Positions 12,114-21,652 of a DNA stretch of 64,000 bases are shown here, piece by piece. The notes beneath the pieces were generated by a model. The model was not told the DNA's origin and made no database searches. It was given only the letters and a program-made list of their open reading frames with translations. This DNA is from Lachancea dasiensis (Eukaryota > Ascomycota > Saccharomycetes > Saccharomycetales > Saccharomycetaceae): contig LT598457.1 in assembly GCA_900074725.1 (NCBI GenBank), positions 992,001-1,056,000 on the forward strand, read 5' to 3'. Made by a program: the position numbers and the translations under genes. Position 1 is the first letter of the stretch; each line of letters starts with the position of its first letter.

Positions 12114-13649
12114 TTAAAGGTCGCCGAAGGTATCGTAGACGGATCTCCAGTTGGCTAGAAAGCCTTTGAAAAACTTGATGGCCAGCCCAACATCCTTGGA
12201 CCCAGTAGCAGCTCTGATACTGTGCATTGAGAGCTGAGCGATTCCGAGGTCGACTGTCCTGGCACCAGTTTGGGAGGAAATGGAGGGCCCGATGGTACCT
12301 CCCGACCGAGAGTTGTTTTTGATATGGAAGTACTGTATTTTGTCTCCGTTCAGCCTCGCGAGCTCTTCGACCAGAGCAGTACCCACCACGTCGGTAGCCA
12401 TATGGCCGTTCGAGTCGAGCGCCAGAGTCACGCCGACGTTGGGCTTGGGCCGGTGATTCTCGAGATACACCGATTTGAAGTTGGGGTTGAACATGTGGTT
12501 CACGTCCACGGAAAGGATAACAGAGTTGGCAAAAGCGGTGCGGACAAACGATGGATCGTTGCCGTGCACGTTAGATGTTACCCGTTGTACGACGCTCTCG
12601 AAGAGGCCACCTTTTGCACCCTGTCTGGACAGAGAACCGACCTCTTCGTTGTCGTAGAGGGTGGCCACGTTGAAGGATCCCAATGGGATTTCGCCCTCAT
12701 TGGCGAAGGCAATCAGGGACTGAATCGCGGCATAACTGCATACACGGTCGTCCAATCTTGGTGCAAACAAAAACTCGTTTTTCAAGCCGCCCAAAGACCC
12801 TTTTTGGACGTCAAATAGGTCGGCATCCACCTGCACAAGCTGGCTCACCTTGGCCTTGGCCAGCGACGCAATATACCTCAGCAGTCCAATGGGGTGGTGG
12901 CCAAAGAGCGGGCTCTTGCGCTCATCTTCGGCATCGTACTCTTCGTCGTCCTCGTCGTCAGCGGAGGCGTAGCCCACAATGGGGACGGCCTGGTCCTCCT
13001 TGTCGAAGGGCCCAACCGCGGGGCTCCCGAAGTGCGGCGCCAACGACGGAATCTTGGCGATCGGATGTGGCGCCGAGTTGATGAGTCTGGATTCTATCTT
13101 GCCCGTGGACTCATTTCTCACAAGGACCCTGCCACCGATCCCGAGGTCCCTGTCGAACCAGTAGTCACTCAGCGTGCCACCATAGGGCGCGACGCCCAGC
13201 AACTGGAAGCCTTCCACGTCTGGCTTGTGGGACAATGGCTTGAGTTTGACGGTCAACGCATCGATATGCGACCCCAGCGCGCCCACCCCGGACTTGTAGT
13301 CCCAGTCTTTGCCCAGCACGAAAGCCGACAGGTTGGTGCCGTTTCTAATGGTGTAGTATTTTCCGCTCTTGACATCGGCCCACGATGATTTTTCACTCAG
13401 GTACGTGAAGCCCGCTTCATCGAGCTGCTTGGCAAAATATTCCACTACATGGTAGATGGTGGGACTCTCGTAGGTGAAATCGATATAACTCTGAGAGTAC
13501 GCCTTGAAGTAATCCCCGGCTAGCGGGGACCTGTTTTCCCTTCCCGAAGGGTTTGCAGGCTTGGGCTGATTGGAACTGGTGGCCTGAAGTGCTAGAAGCT
13601 CCAGAGTTTTTTTGATTTGAGCGAGTGCTTCCTGAGTTGGGTCCGACAT
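12114..13649 (-). CDS. APE1: Vacuolar aminopeptidase I (M18 family), Cvt cargo
   Basis: Ape1 (Lap4) is a zinc aminopeptidase delivered as a propeptide dodecamer to the vacuole by the Cvt pathway, a selective form of autophagy. The 511-residue product matches the yeast protein (514) over its length. The N-terminal 40 residues (EALAQIKKTLELLALQA) form the amphipathic propeptide helix that self-assembles and binds Atg19. Metal and active-site segments are visible: GSHIDALTVK, APRLDDRVCSY, LYDNEEVGS, LSVDVNHMFNPN and SMHSIRAATGS. An acidic loop (DDEDDEEYDAEDE) sits in the middle. A TATA box (13731-13738, minus strand) is 85 bp before the ATG. The region is GC-rich, which produces long spurious frames on the opposite strand. 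Confidence 0.96.
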   Translation of the reverse strand: MSDPTQEALAQIKKTLELLALQATSSNQPKPANPSGRENRSPLAGDYFKAYSQSYIDFTYESPTIYHVVEYFAKQLDEAGFTYLSEKSSWADVKSGKYYTIRNGTNLSAFVLGKDWDYKSGVGALGSHIDALTVKLKPLSHKPDVEGFQLLGVAPYGGTLSDYWFDRDLGIGGRVLVRNESTGKIESRLINSAPHPIAKIPSLAPHFGSPAVGPFDKEDQAVPIVGYASADDEDDEEYDAEDERKSPLFGHHPIGLLRYIASLAKAKVSQLVQVDADLFDVQKGSLGGLKNEFLFAPRLDDRVCSYAAIQSLIAFANEGEIPLGSFNVATLYDNEEVGSLSRQGAKGGLFESVVQRVTSNVHGNDPSFVRTAFANSVILSVDVNHMFNPNFKSVYLENHRPKPNVGVTLALDSNGHMATDVVGTALVEELARLNGDKIQYFHIKNNSRSGGTIGPSISSQTGARTVDLGIAQLSMHSIRAATGSKDVGLAIKFFKGFLANWRSVYDTFGDL

Positions 13650-14921
13650 ATGTGTAGCAAGGTTTCAGGGTATTCTTAGTGCTCAATTGGCTATTCGACC
13701 TGTAGTGGACCCCGGCCCTTATCATCACGCTTTATATACCAAATAACCGGACCGAGTAATCGTGTTTCCCCTTTGGAAAAAATAGGACTGGTACTCGGTG
13801 GTGTCAATAAACCAGCGGAATTTCCAGCCATTGCTGTCTGGTAAACCAGTATCGCATCACCGAGCGGCATAACGTAGAGATAGGCCAGAGGACACTCAAT
13901 GTACTCCTTGGCACTGGGTGGTCCTCGCCGCTGGTTATCGTAGCTGAGCCTCAGTATGCCATGGTTTCGGATAAAGACATAGAGTTCCCGCTTCCAGCGC
14001 TAGACCCTGCTCCAACTGAACCCACTAATGGACGTGGCCGTTAGCCGTCCCCCACCAGGAGCTGGGCGTGGAGGGCAATGTCTGGTGCAATGTGGCTTGG
14101 TCTCTGGTGTATTTGCGCCCGTATGTCTTTCGAGCACGACGCAGGGATCCTGACTGGAGCGTCATGCAGCGGGTGCCAAGGGCCGTGATGGCGAGTTTTG
14201 ATGTACTTGGGGCCCAGTGCAGGTGTGTAGCTGTGCAGCGTCGTGGAGCACCCAAGTCAGCAAAGGAAGCAAGGAGGCAAAACGACTGCCGGTGCTTTGG
14301 ACTCCGAAACTAGGCCTGCTGCCGCGACACCGTTAATCTTGCTTTTCGGTAGGAAGACCTCCCAGAAGGTGGACCCGCGAGGATCGTAGTGCCTCCACCC
14401 ATGCCGTTGCGGCACCTTACGTGACCTGCACCGAACTTCGACCAAAGGCTAAACTACACACAGCAGCGCCTCTGCTCCAGCAGCGGCCTCGCGATTCAGC
14501 GTCGTTTCCCAGCCTACAGCCACGCTTCCGACCGCTGGCCCCCGCGTGGGCCTTGGCCCTGCTGAACCAATAAACCACGATGACCACTCGATAAACGCTG
14601 CTTTGCTGCTTTCCACAAAGCTTCACCCGGAAATTCCGTGTCTTGCAGAGCAGCGTCTTCGATGGCGTGTAAAGGGCGCTCGGACCGTGACTGACCGTTG
14701 CGCGGCGGGTCCCGCCTCATTCGACGTGGCCTCGAGCCAAAGCGATGACTTCTCGTGTGCCGTGCTGAACGCGAATTCCAAAACCAAAATTTCGAGTCCG
14801 GGTGTTGATGTCACGGTGTACGTATTTGTGTTGATGTTTGTTTTGACTGGTCAATAAGAATTTCGCGTTAGGTTGTTAACACTCTTACTTCCTCTACTTG
14901 TGAGTTGATCCAGTGTACCAA
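13650..14921. other. Long GC-rich divergent intergenic region, APE1/HSL1
   Basis: About 1.27 kb between divergent genes. From roughly 13900 to 14750 it is distinctly GC-rich, with open frames of 60-100 codons on both strands. None has an N-terminus, composition or motif I recognise, and the open frames are what GC-rich sequence gives by chance. It probably carries the HSL1 promoter and a long leader. S. cerevisiae has only a dubious ORF (YKL102C) in the matching place. No tRNA or snoRNA was seen. Confidence 0.5.
13731..13738 (-). promoter_or_regulatory. TATA box of APE1
   Basis: TATATAAA on the minus strand, 85 bp upstream of the APE1 start codon. Confidence 0.6.
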
Positions 14922-17900
14922 ATGTCAGCATCGATGGCCCGGCAAGCAGCGATGGTGGCTACAGTTCCGTCGGGGCACATAGATAGAGTTGTCCATTCTG
15001 TTACCGATGCCACCAAGAGGCTCTCGCAAATATCAGCGAGCACGACGACCACCACCACACAATCGTCAAAACGACGGTCGCGAGACACCATTGGGCCGTG
15101 GAAACTGGGAAAGACGCTAGGAAAGGGCTCCAGCGGGCGAGTTCGCCTTGCGAAAAACATGGAAACCGGGAAACTTGCGGCGGTGAAAATCGTACCCAAA
15201 GCAAAGTCGGCCAGGAGCAACGCGCTGCCGTACGGAATTGAACGAGAGGTCATCATCATGAAGCTGATCTCGCATTCAAACGTCATGGGGCTGTACGAAG
15301 TGTGGGAAAACAAATTCGAGCTGTTCTTGGTGCTGGAATACGTGGACGGAGGCGAGCTCTTTGACTATCTTGTTTCTCGCGGCAGACTTCCCGAAAAGGA
15401 GGCGATCCACTACTTCAAACAGATTATAGACGGAACGGCATACTGCCATGGGTTCAACATCTGCCATCGCGACCTGAAGCCTGAGAACCTGCTGCTGGAC
15501 AAAAGAAACAAGCGCATCAAGATCGCTGATTTTGGAATGGCCGCGTTGCAAACGTCCAACAGGCTCTTGGAGACCTCCTGTGGCTCGCCGCACTATGCCT
15601 CCCCTGAAATCGTTATGGGCAAGTCCTACCACGGCGGGCCCAGTGACGTGTGGTCCTGTGGGATTATTCTCTTTGCCCTACTCACGGGGCATCTGCCTTT
15701 CAATGACGACAACATCAAACGCTTACTGTTGAAGGTGCAGGCCGGTAGGTTTCAAATGCCGCAAAGCATTTCTGCGGAAGCCAAAGATCTCCTAGCTAAA
15801 ATGCTCATAGTAGACCCGCAAAAGAGAGTAACGATTCAAGAGATATTGGTTCATCCGTTGATCACCAAATATAGCAGTAAGCGCAGCAAGTCTAACTCAG
15901 ACTTGCATCTTTTGAGTCGCACTCGGCCCAATATTGTGATGCCTCTTAGAGAGGAAGACGTGGATCCCTCGATACTACAAAACTTGCAAATTCTATGGCA
16001 CAGCGCACCAAAGGAATTCATCCTGAGACGGCTTTTAGACCCTGATCAAACTGAAGAGAAGACTTTTTATGCTCTGCTACTTGCTTATCAGCAGCGGCAA
16101 TCAAACCAGGGTCAGGATCCTGTTGGGGTTAACGCCCCAAGAATATTACAAAAATCGCAATTTAGCGTCCCTTCTATCAAGTCCCAAACTTCCCCTCACA
16201 AGGAGCATGTCGCGTCGTCTTCTCGTGTCTTCAAATCTACTTCCAGGTCTTTCAGAAAAAGAATTCATGTGTCTTCATCGAGAAAGTCCTTGGGTAGTTT
16301 GGCCTCAAAAGAGTCACTAGCTCCTGTGCCATTTTCGGCGTCTCGAAAAAGCGTAAAGGTATCCCCTGGAAAAACGCAACTTCCCTCTAAAAGATCATTG
16401 TACTCACTTACCTCAATTTCAAAGCGCTCGGTTAACTTAAAAGATCAACTCCATGAAGATGAGCAACCGCCACTGCCTCAGAGATCGGAATTTGAATCGC
16501 TTTGTGAGAAAATTCTGTTTGGTAAGGACTTAGAAAATATTATTCCAGAGGAAGGCACTAGTACCGCTTCAGAGGCCGACCTAGACATTGACTCTTCGTT
16601 GCAGCAAGATATTTCCAGTGCTAACAACAGCGAAAGCGATGGCGAGCAGGCTTCATCATCGCAGGTCGAGAACAAACCTCCCCCATCGATTAGCAAGCTC
16701 AAACCAACGCAATCAACTCGGAACCTAAGGATAACCTCTGCTCCCACGCATCAGCCTCGTAACATGACGTCTTTAGATCCGCGAAGAAACGTCTCTCAAC
16801 CAAACTCTATCGAGATGTTGTTGAACAAATATAGCCTACGTGCAAACTTGATCAATGATTCCACATCCATTCATAAGCGAATTAATCGCCCTGACCGTAG
16901 TCAAGTGCAGTTGCCGGACACGCTCAAGCATGAGGAACTCACAGGTGAACTTCATAGCAATGGTACTGAGCTACCTCCTGTCCGAGAGGAAACTTCCATT
17001 AGCACTTTGAATGAATCCGCTTTGAAGAAGGATCTTTACGGTCATCACAATAGTGATTTACCGGACGAACACAGCGAGACTGCTAGCGTGCGTGCGGATA
17101 TTCCAAGATTTTCACCATCCATTAGGTTCAACAGCTCGACGACTTTCAAAAACCTCAAGCAGTTCATGTCGGTAGATGCTGGGACGCAGGGCCAATCATC
17201 GTCCACAATGCAGCGTCCGTTAGAAAACTCTATTGTCCCGGGAATGTTCTCAGGGAGCCTCAATGTTTCACGTAAGGCATCAGCAAAGACTCCATCTAAA
17301 TCGGCTAATTTTGTTGGACAGCGCTCTCGTAAAATGAGCTTTGCAAGTAATAATGAAGGGCGATCTGACATGTTGTCTGATATGTCATTCGCCTTGGATG
17401 TTCCAATCGATACCTTCACTGCCCAGGCATTCCACATTTCAGAAGAAAACTTTTCGGGCCAAAGCAACAAAACTAAGGGCCCTATTCTACTCCAGGAAGA
17501 CCGACTAGACGACGATATTAATGTTTTTGAAGATGCACCCGAAGACAACGTCTCGGTCTCAACGAATTCTTCCGGAGTTGATTCTCAACCTCATGTACAC
17601 AGAAAGGCAACTTCGATAGATACCCTAAACACCAATACTCTGGCACCGTCAGCCGACGTTAGAGTTTCGCTTTACGCAAATAACATGACATCCTCCGCAA
17701 AGCTACCGCGAGAGACTACGGAGGAAATACTGTCGAAGTTCAGGCTTTCTCCAGCAAAATCATCAGCACCACCTCAGAAGAGATTTTCTTATCAAAGAAA
17801 GAGAAATTCCATCTCCCAGAGCGTTATGTCCATGTTCAAGGATCTTGACGACGAACAAGACGGTAACGAGAACATGATGGAAGCATTTGATGGATTGATC

Positions 17901-18569
17901 GGTGGCAATGACTTACCTAGAGATGCCTCGGGTAGTCTCAACGAGGCCGTGTTAAACAAAGAGCCCAACAATAAGAAAAGAGTCACAATGCTCTTTGATG
18001 ACGACGCGCCAAACGTATTCAAACAATCACCTATCAAGGTACATACCAAAGAGAACGTGAAGAATGCAGGGCCCAAGCAGGCATCATCAGTGACACTACC
18101 CATAACTTTTACCAAAAGCAAGCTTGATACTGTGGCCGAAAATGATATGCCTTCCCCACCTTCTAAACGACCTGAATCACTCAGACCTGCCCCGCCTCCC
18201 CCTTCTACAGTGAAAGAAACCTGGTTCACCAAGTTTTTCCGCTCTTTAAACCCAAAGTATGTAGGGAAACCAGCACTCGTCGAAGATCATTACACACCAG
18301 CGCAGTTTGAAGTTGTGCACATGTTGATGCTAAAAGAGTTTGGTAAAAACTCTATCGATTATGAACTCAAGCGTCTCGATAAACGCGGCGACTGCAGCCG
18401 TGCTTACTACAACTGCCGATTTATCAAGGGCCGGTTCCGCTTCAAAATTCGCATTGTTGGAGACAAACGCGGTACTACCATTCACATCAAAAAGAAGGGC
18501 CAGCAAGATGCAAAAACCTTCCAGAAATTCAACGACGATGTCGCAAAAGTTCTGGCGGCTGTTGATTAA
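14922..18569 (+). CDS. HSL1: Morphogenesis checkpoint protein kinase, Hsl1 (Nim1 family)
   Basis: Hsl1 at the septin ring recruits Hsl7 and Swe1 so that Swe1 is degraded and mitosis can proceed. The first in-frame ATG is at 14922 (1215 residues; S. cerevisiae 1518). The kinase domain spans about residues 57-325: LGKGSSGRVRLAKN, HRDLKPEN (His182 onward), DFGMAAL and GSPHYASPE. A long disordered region contains blocks shared with yeast Hsl1 (SKRSLYSLTSISKRSVNL, SLDPRRNVSQPNS, RKATSIDTLNTN, LPRETTEEILSKFRLSP), and the C-terminal 100 residues form a KA1-type membrane-binding domain. These blocks and the APE1 neighbour identify Hsl1 rather than Gin4 or Kcc4. A KEN tripeptide (18048-18056) is a possible APC/C degron. 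Confidence 0.95.
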   Translation: MSASMARQAAMVATVPSGHIDRVVHSVTDATKRLSQISASTTTTTTQSSKRRSRDTIGPWKLGKTLGKGSSGRVRLAKNMETGKLAAVKIVPKAKSARSNALPYGIEREVIIMKLISHSNVMGLYEVWENKFELFLVLEYVDGGELFDYLVSRGRLPEKEAIHYFKQIIDGTAYCHGFNICHRDLKPENLLLDKRNKRIKIADFGMAALQTSNRLLETSCGSPHYASPEIVMGKSYHGGPSDVWSCGIILFALLTGHLPFNDDNIKRLLLKVQAGRFQMPQSISAEAKDLLAKMLIVDPQKRVTIQEILVHPLITKYSSKRSKSNSDLHLLSRTRPNIVMPLREEDVDPSILQNLQILWHSAPKEFILRRLLDPDQTEEKTFYALLLAYQQRQSNQGQDPVGVNAPRILQKSQFSVPSIKSQTSPHKEHVASSSRVFKSTSRSFRKRIHVSSSRKSLGSLASKESLAPVPFSASRKSVKVSPGKTQLPSKRSLYSLTSISKRSVNLKDQLHEDEQPPLPQRSEFESLCEKILFGKDLENIIPEEGTSTASEADLDIDSSLQQDISSANNSESDGEQASSSQVENKPPPSISKLKPTQSTRNLRITSAPTHQPRNMTSLDPRRNVSQPNSIEMLLNKYSLRANLINDSTSIHKRINRPDRSQVQLPDTLKHEELTGELHSNGTELPPVREETSISTLNESALKKDLYGHHNSDLPDEHSETASVRADIPRFSPSIRFNSSTTFKNLKQFMSVDAGTQGQSSSTMQRPLENSIVPGMFSGSLNVSRKASAKTPSKSANFVGQRSRKMSFASNNEGRSDMLSDMSFALDVPIDTFTAQAFHISEENFSGQSNKTKGPILLQEDRLDDDINVFEDAPEDNVSVSTNSSGVDSQPHVHRKATSIDTLNTNTLAPSADVRVSLYANNMTSSAKLPRETTEEILSKFRLSPAKSSAPPQKRFSYQRKRNSISQSVMSMFKDLDDEQDGNENMMEAFDGLIGGNDLPRDASGSLNEAVLNKEPNNKKRVTMLFDDDAPNVFKQSPIKVHTKENVKNAGPKQASSVTLPITFTKSKLDTVAENDMPSPPSKRPESLRPAPPPPSTVKETWFTKFFRSLNPKYVGKPALVEDHYTPAQFEVVHMLMLKEFGKNSIDYELKRLDKRGDCSRAYYNCRFIKGRFRFKIRIVGDKRGTTIHIKKKGQQDAKTFQKFNDDVAKVLAAVD

Positions 18570-18724
18570 ACAATGAAACATTCGATGCTCGAGTTTGAAT
18601 TTGTACTATAAGATAATATATATCTCTTGGCGTGATCGGCATGCTCCTATGTAGAGAAGTTTTTTCGGAAAGAATTGTCTATTACCATTACCTGTTGTGT
18701 TTACTCGAGTTATTTCACTAGTTT

Positions 18725-19906
18725 TTACTTTGACGTATCAACAACATATCTGCCCAAGATCTTGCCGGCATCCATCAATTCGTAGACTTTTGGGAGCTCT
18801 GAGAGTCCAACGATCTTGATTGGAGATTTCACGAGACCTCTCGCAAAAAAGTCGATAGCTTCTCTGGTGTCTGCACGGTTTCCGACGTACGAGCCCTTGA
18901 TGGAAATGGATTTCACAACGTGCGAGAACAAGTCGGACTTTACAAATGCATTGGCCGGCAGCCCAACCAAGACAACAGTCCCGCAAGGTCTAACATATTG
19001 AGTAGACAGTGAAATGGCGGTCTCGGAAACAGAGACGTTTATAACGCCATGGGGACCACCGTTGGTTGCTGTCTGAATATTTCCCACCATATCTTCAGTA
19101 GTTGTAAAATCTACAAAAACGTCTCCACCAAGCTTATGGAAAAGCGCTCGCTTGTCCTCCCCACTATCAATACCCAGTACTTGCAACCCCATCGCCTTCG
19201 CATACTGGACAGCCAGCGATCCTAATCCGCCAGAAGCCCCAGAAATCGCAACCCATTGGCCGGGTTTTAGCTCGGCAGTTTTTAAAGCCTTGTAAACGGT
19301 GACTCCTGCACACAGAATGGGGGCCACTTCTGCTAGATTGGTCCCCAGCGGAATTTGAGCTGCTTGGACGGCATCTGCAGTCGCGTACTGTTGGAAGGTG
19401 CCATCGTGGGTGTATCCAGACAAATCAGCACGTTCACAGTTGGGCTCATGACCTTGCTCGCAAAGTTCGCACGACATACAAGAGCCGTTGAGCCACTTGA
19501 CACCGGCCAAGTCGCCAATTTCAAAGTTCGTTACATTTTCGCCTTTGTCCACCACGACACCGGCTCCTTCGTGACCTCCAACCAAAGGCAGTTTAACAGG
19601 CAACTCTTTCCAATCACCTTTCCACGCATGTAGATCTGTATGACAGACGCCAGAGTATTTGATATTGACTAATATCTCACCCGGCTTGGGCTTAGGGACC
19701 GGGAGATCCTGGTAGTGGAGCTTTCCACTGTGTTCATAGAAAACCACGCCCTTCTGTGTTTTTGGTATAGAGGAGATGGACCTTGGACCAGGGATACCTC
19801 TAGCAATGTCACTCGCGAGTACTTTTTTAGAGTAACCGCCAAGGCCCAATGCGCGCGTTGTGTGCATAAGCAGCCCGCCTGCGTTATTACGCATACTTCT
19901 ATGCAT
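18725..19906 (-). CDS. ADH3: Alcohol dehydrogenase, mitochondrial Adh3 type
   Basis: A zinc-dependent medium-chain alcohol dehydrogenase that interconverts ethanol and acetaldehyde with NAD; Adh3 works in the mitochondrial matrix in redox shuttling. Visible are [10 protein letters not shown] (catalytic zinc region), four structural-zinc cysteines in the [15 protein letters not shown] segment, the Rossmann motif [15 protein letters not shown], and the C-terminal GRYVVDTSK. The ATG at 19906 gives 393 residues with an N-terminal extension of about 45 residues before [12 protein letters not shown], basic and with few acidic residues, longer than the yeast presequence (total 375). ATGs at 19894 and 19867 are alternatives. 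The gene converges on HSL1. A TATA box at 20065-20072 precedes it. Confidence 0.94.
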   Translation of the reverse strand: MHRSMRNNAGGLLMHTTRALGLGGYSKKVLASDIARGIPGPRSISSIPKTQKGVVFYEHSGKLHYQDLPVPKPKPGEILVNIKYSGVCHTDLHAWKGDWKELPVKLPLVGGHEGAGVVVDKGENVTNFEIGDLAGVKWLNGSCMSCELCEQGHEPNCERADLSGYTHDGTFQQYATADAVQAAQIPLGTNLAEVAPILCAGVTVYKALKTAELKPGQWVAISGASGGLGSLAVQYAKAMGLQVLGIDSGEDKRALFHKLGGDVFVDFTTTEDMVGNIQTATNGGPHGVINVSVSETAISLSTQYVRPCGTVVLVGLPANAFVKSDLFSHVVKSISIKGSYVGNRADTREAIDFFARGLVKSPIKIVGLSELPKVYELMDAGKILGRYVVDTSK

Positions 19907-20591
19907 GGTGTCCACTAGCAATCTGCGATGGATATGTGATTATGTTATTGATGCAGCGGTGCTCTTAAGTCCGGTTGCCTTGTAGTCGGCTCTTAACCTA
20001 AAGTCACGTTTTGGAGTATTCCCGTCCACTTCCTTTTCGTTGGGCTTACGGCCACTACCTGTTTCTTATATATGCATCAGTCCAATAATCATTCAGTTAA
20101 ATGTTTTTTTTTTCGGCTTATCTTCCCTCCATATATAATTGTAGCTCCGCTGGCTCTACTTCTACTGGGGCAGTGGCATTAGCGCCCTCAGGCAACATCC
20201 ACATGTGAATGCAACACCCACATACATGACTCCTGGTTCTCATGTTTCCGCCACCCTTTCTGATCCAACTTGCAATGGGTTTTCCGTCCCGTAACTAGTT
20301 CGATAACACAATTACTTCACCCAGGTTTTCCCTGGAGGCAGCGGCGACAGTCCGGGATTCTCCGATCCGTCCAAAACCAAATTTCATACTGTGGGAAACT
20401 CCTAGCCGAAAACAAAATTAATGAATATCAATTGTACCATAAATGTCACGTGATTGTAGCATTGTGTACGGTGGTCTCGTCAGTGGATGAACTCCGCTAG
20501 AGCATCCGCTGTAGTTACAATTCTAAATGATGCTACGTGCTTTAGCCAACGTGAAGAATTCAGGGATGTCACCACAATCTTTTGGGATGCT
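19907..20591 (-). promoter_or_regulatory. ADH3 promoter region: TATA box and a Cbf1-type E-box
   Basis: A minus-strand TATA box (TATATAAG) lies at 20065-20072, about 160 bp before the ATG. CACGTG at 20447-20452 in the context GTCACGTGAT matches the Cbf1 consensus, but it is 540 bp from ADH3 and 140 bp from the UTP11 stop. A T-tract follows at 20104-20113. No gene is seen in the interval. Confidence 0.5.
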
Positions 20592-21344
20592 TTATCTCTT
20601 GCGCTGCTTCTTCCACTTGAACGCCACATTCCCATTAGTATCCTGGATCTTTTTCTTAGAGCCCTTCTTCATACCCTCGCGCTCCATCTCCATACGCTGT
20701 AGAACGCCTGAAAGCTGCTTTTCGCGATCCTGATGCTGCTGGAGCTGTCGTAGTTTTTTTAGTTTTTTGCGTTCCAAGGTCTCGGAATCGAGACCCAGTT
20801 GTTTGACACCTGCTTGTAGAGCCTGGCTAGACAGCTGGTCACGAGTCAGACGGTTTTCGCGCCTGCCCAGCATGTCCTGAGTAGTTTGAAAGTATTCCGC
20901 CGGGTCAAACGACCGAAGCTCATCTTGATCGTCGACGAAGACGGTGTGAGCACCCTTGGATTTGAACATCGTATTCTGCGTTTGTCTCTCCAAGAGTTGG
21001 CGTTCATTCTGGCGCAGCGTGCGGACGTAATTTGCATCCTGCGATTTCAACAGCTTCACTTGTTCTGTGGATAAACTAGAATCTTCATCTTTGGCCAGTC
21101 TTGATTTTTGCAGCATTCCCTTACCATCCAAGCTTCTGGAGTGCATGCCATGGTAGAATTCGTCAGGATTCCGCTGTTGGGCTTTTTCCCGCAGTATCTT
21201 GAGAGTGGCCTGTTTTTGATGGAAGTTTTGCGCTCTCTTCACGTAGTCTTTGTGCTTCTCCAAGAACCCGAACCTGGAGCGTGCCGCTACTTGCGAACGC
21301 TCCCGATGCTGCTTCTTTTGCACATTATGTACTAACTTTGCCAT
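20592..21344 (-). CDS. UTP11: U3 snoRNP / SSU processome protein Utp11
   Basis: Utp11 is a component of the small-subunit processome in the nucleolus, needed for 18S rRNA processing. The product has 250 residues, the same length as the yeast protein. It is very basic, with the conserved N-terminus MAKLVHNVQKKQHRERSQ, then ARSRFGFLEKHKDYVKRA and the NPDEFYHGM block. A predicted coiled/helical section rich in Lys, Gln and Glu follows, and the tail is basic. The divergent promoter shared with MTC2 has two PAC elements and an RRPE-like element, as expected for a ribosome-biogenesis gene. Confidence 0.96.
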   Translation of the reverse strand: MAKLVHNVQKKQHRERSQVAARSRFGFLEKHKDYVKRAQNFHQKQATLKILREKAQQRNPDEFYHGMHSRSLDGKGMLQKSRLAKDEDSSLSTEQVKLLKSQDANYVRTLRQNERQLLERQTQNTMFKSKGAHTVFVDDQDELRSFDPAEYFQTTQDMLGRRENRLTRDQLSSQALQAGVKQLGLDSETLERKKLKKLRQLQQHQDREKQLSGVLQRMEMEREGMKKGSKKKIQDTNGNVAFKWKKQRKR

Positions 21345-21433
21345 TCTCGTATAAATAAAATGTCAATAGTCGCGTGGGGTTTGAAAGGTTCACCGCTGTC
21401 TTTCGTGGCCTGTTGTCTATCTCTAAGTCCTGG

Positions 21434-21499
21434 GCGATGAGCTTGGTTCGATGAGCTAACTCACTAAATTCTATGGCTAATAATACGTACGAAAATTTT
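21434..21499. promoter_or_regulatory. PAC and RRPE elements of the UTP11/MTC2 divergent promoter
   Basis: GCGATGAGCT at 21434-21443 is a perfect PAC element (bound by Dot6/Tod6 in yeast). A second near copy, TCGATGAGCT, is at 21448-21457. GAAAATTTT at 21491-21499 matches the core of the RRPE element (Stb3). They lie 90-155 bp upstream of the UTP11 ATG. Together they place UTP11 in the growth-regulated ribosome-biogenesis regulon. Confidence 0.7.
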
Positions 21500-21652
21500 A
21501 TGGTGCATCCAAATCGTCATACACGAGCTCATCTCGAAAGCCAGAATCTTCAACTGAGCTGGTCAGGGAAACTTGAGGTAAAGTGTAGCACCTCGAGGAG
21601 ACTTTTCCTCAGCGATAGGGTCACCAAAGGGATATACTTTTGAACCATCTAT

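Noticed and set aside
12270-13388. Long open frames antisense to APE1
   Set aside because: GC-rich coding DNA gives open antisense frames. The APE1 frame carries all metallopeptidase motifs.
14025-14857. Several 60-100 codon frames in the APE1-HSL1 spacer
   Set aside because: They occur on both strands and overlap one another, and no protein similarity is recognised; they are explained by high GC content.
14922-18569. Kinase as Gin4 or Kcc4
   Set aside because: Shared blocks in the disordered region and the APE1 neighbour identify Hsl1.
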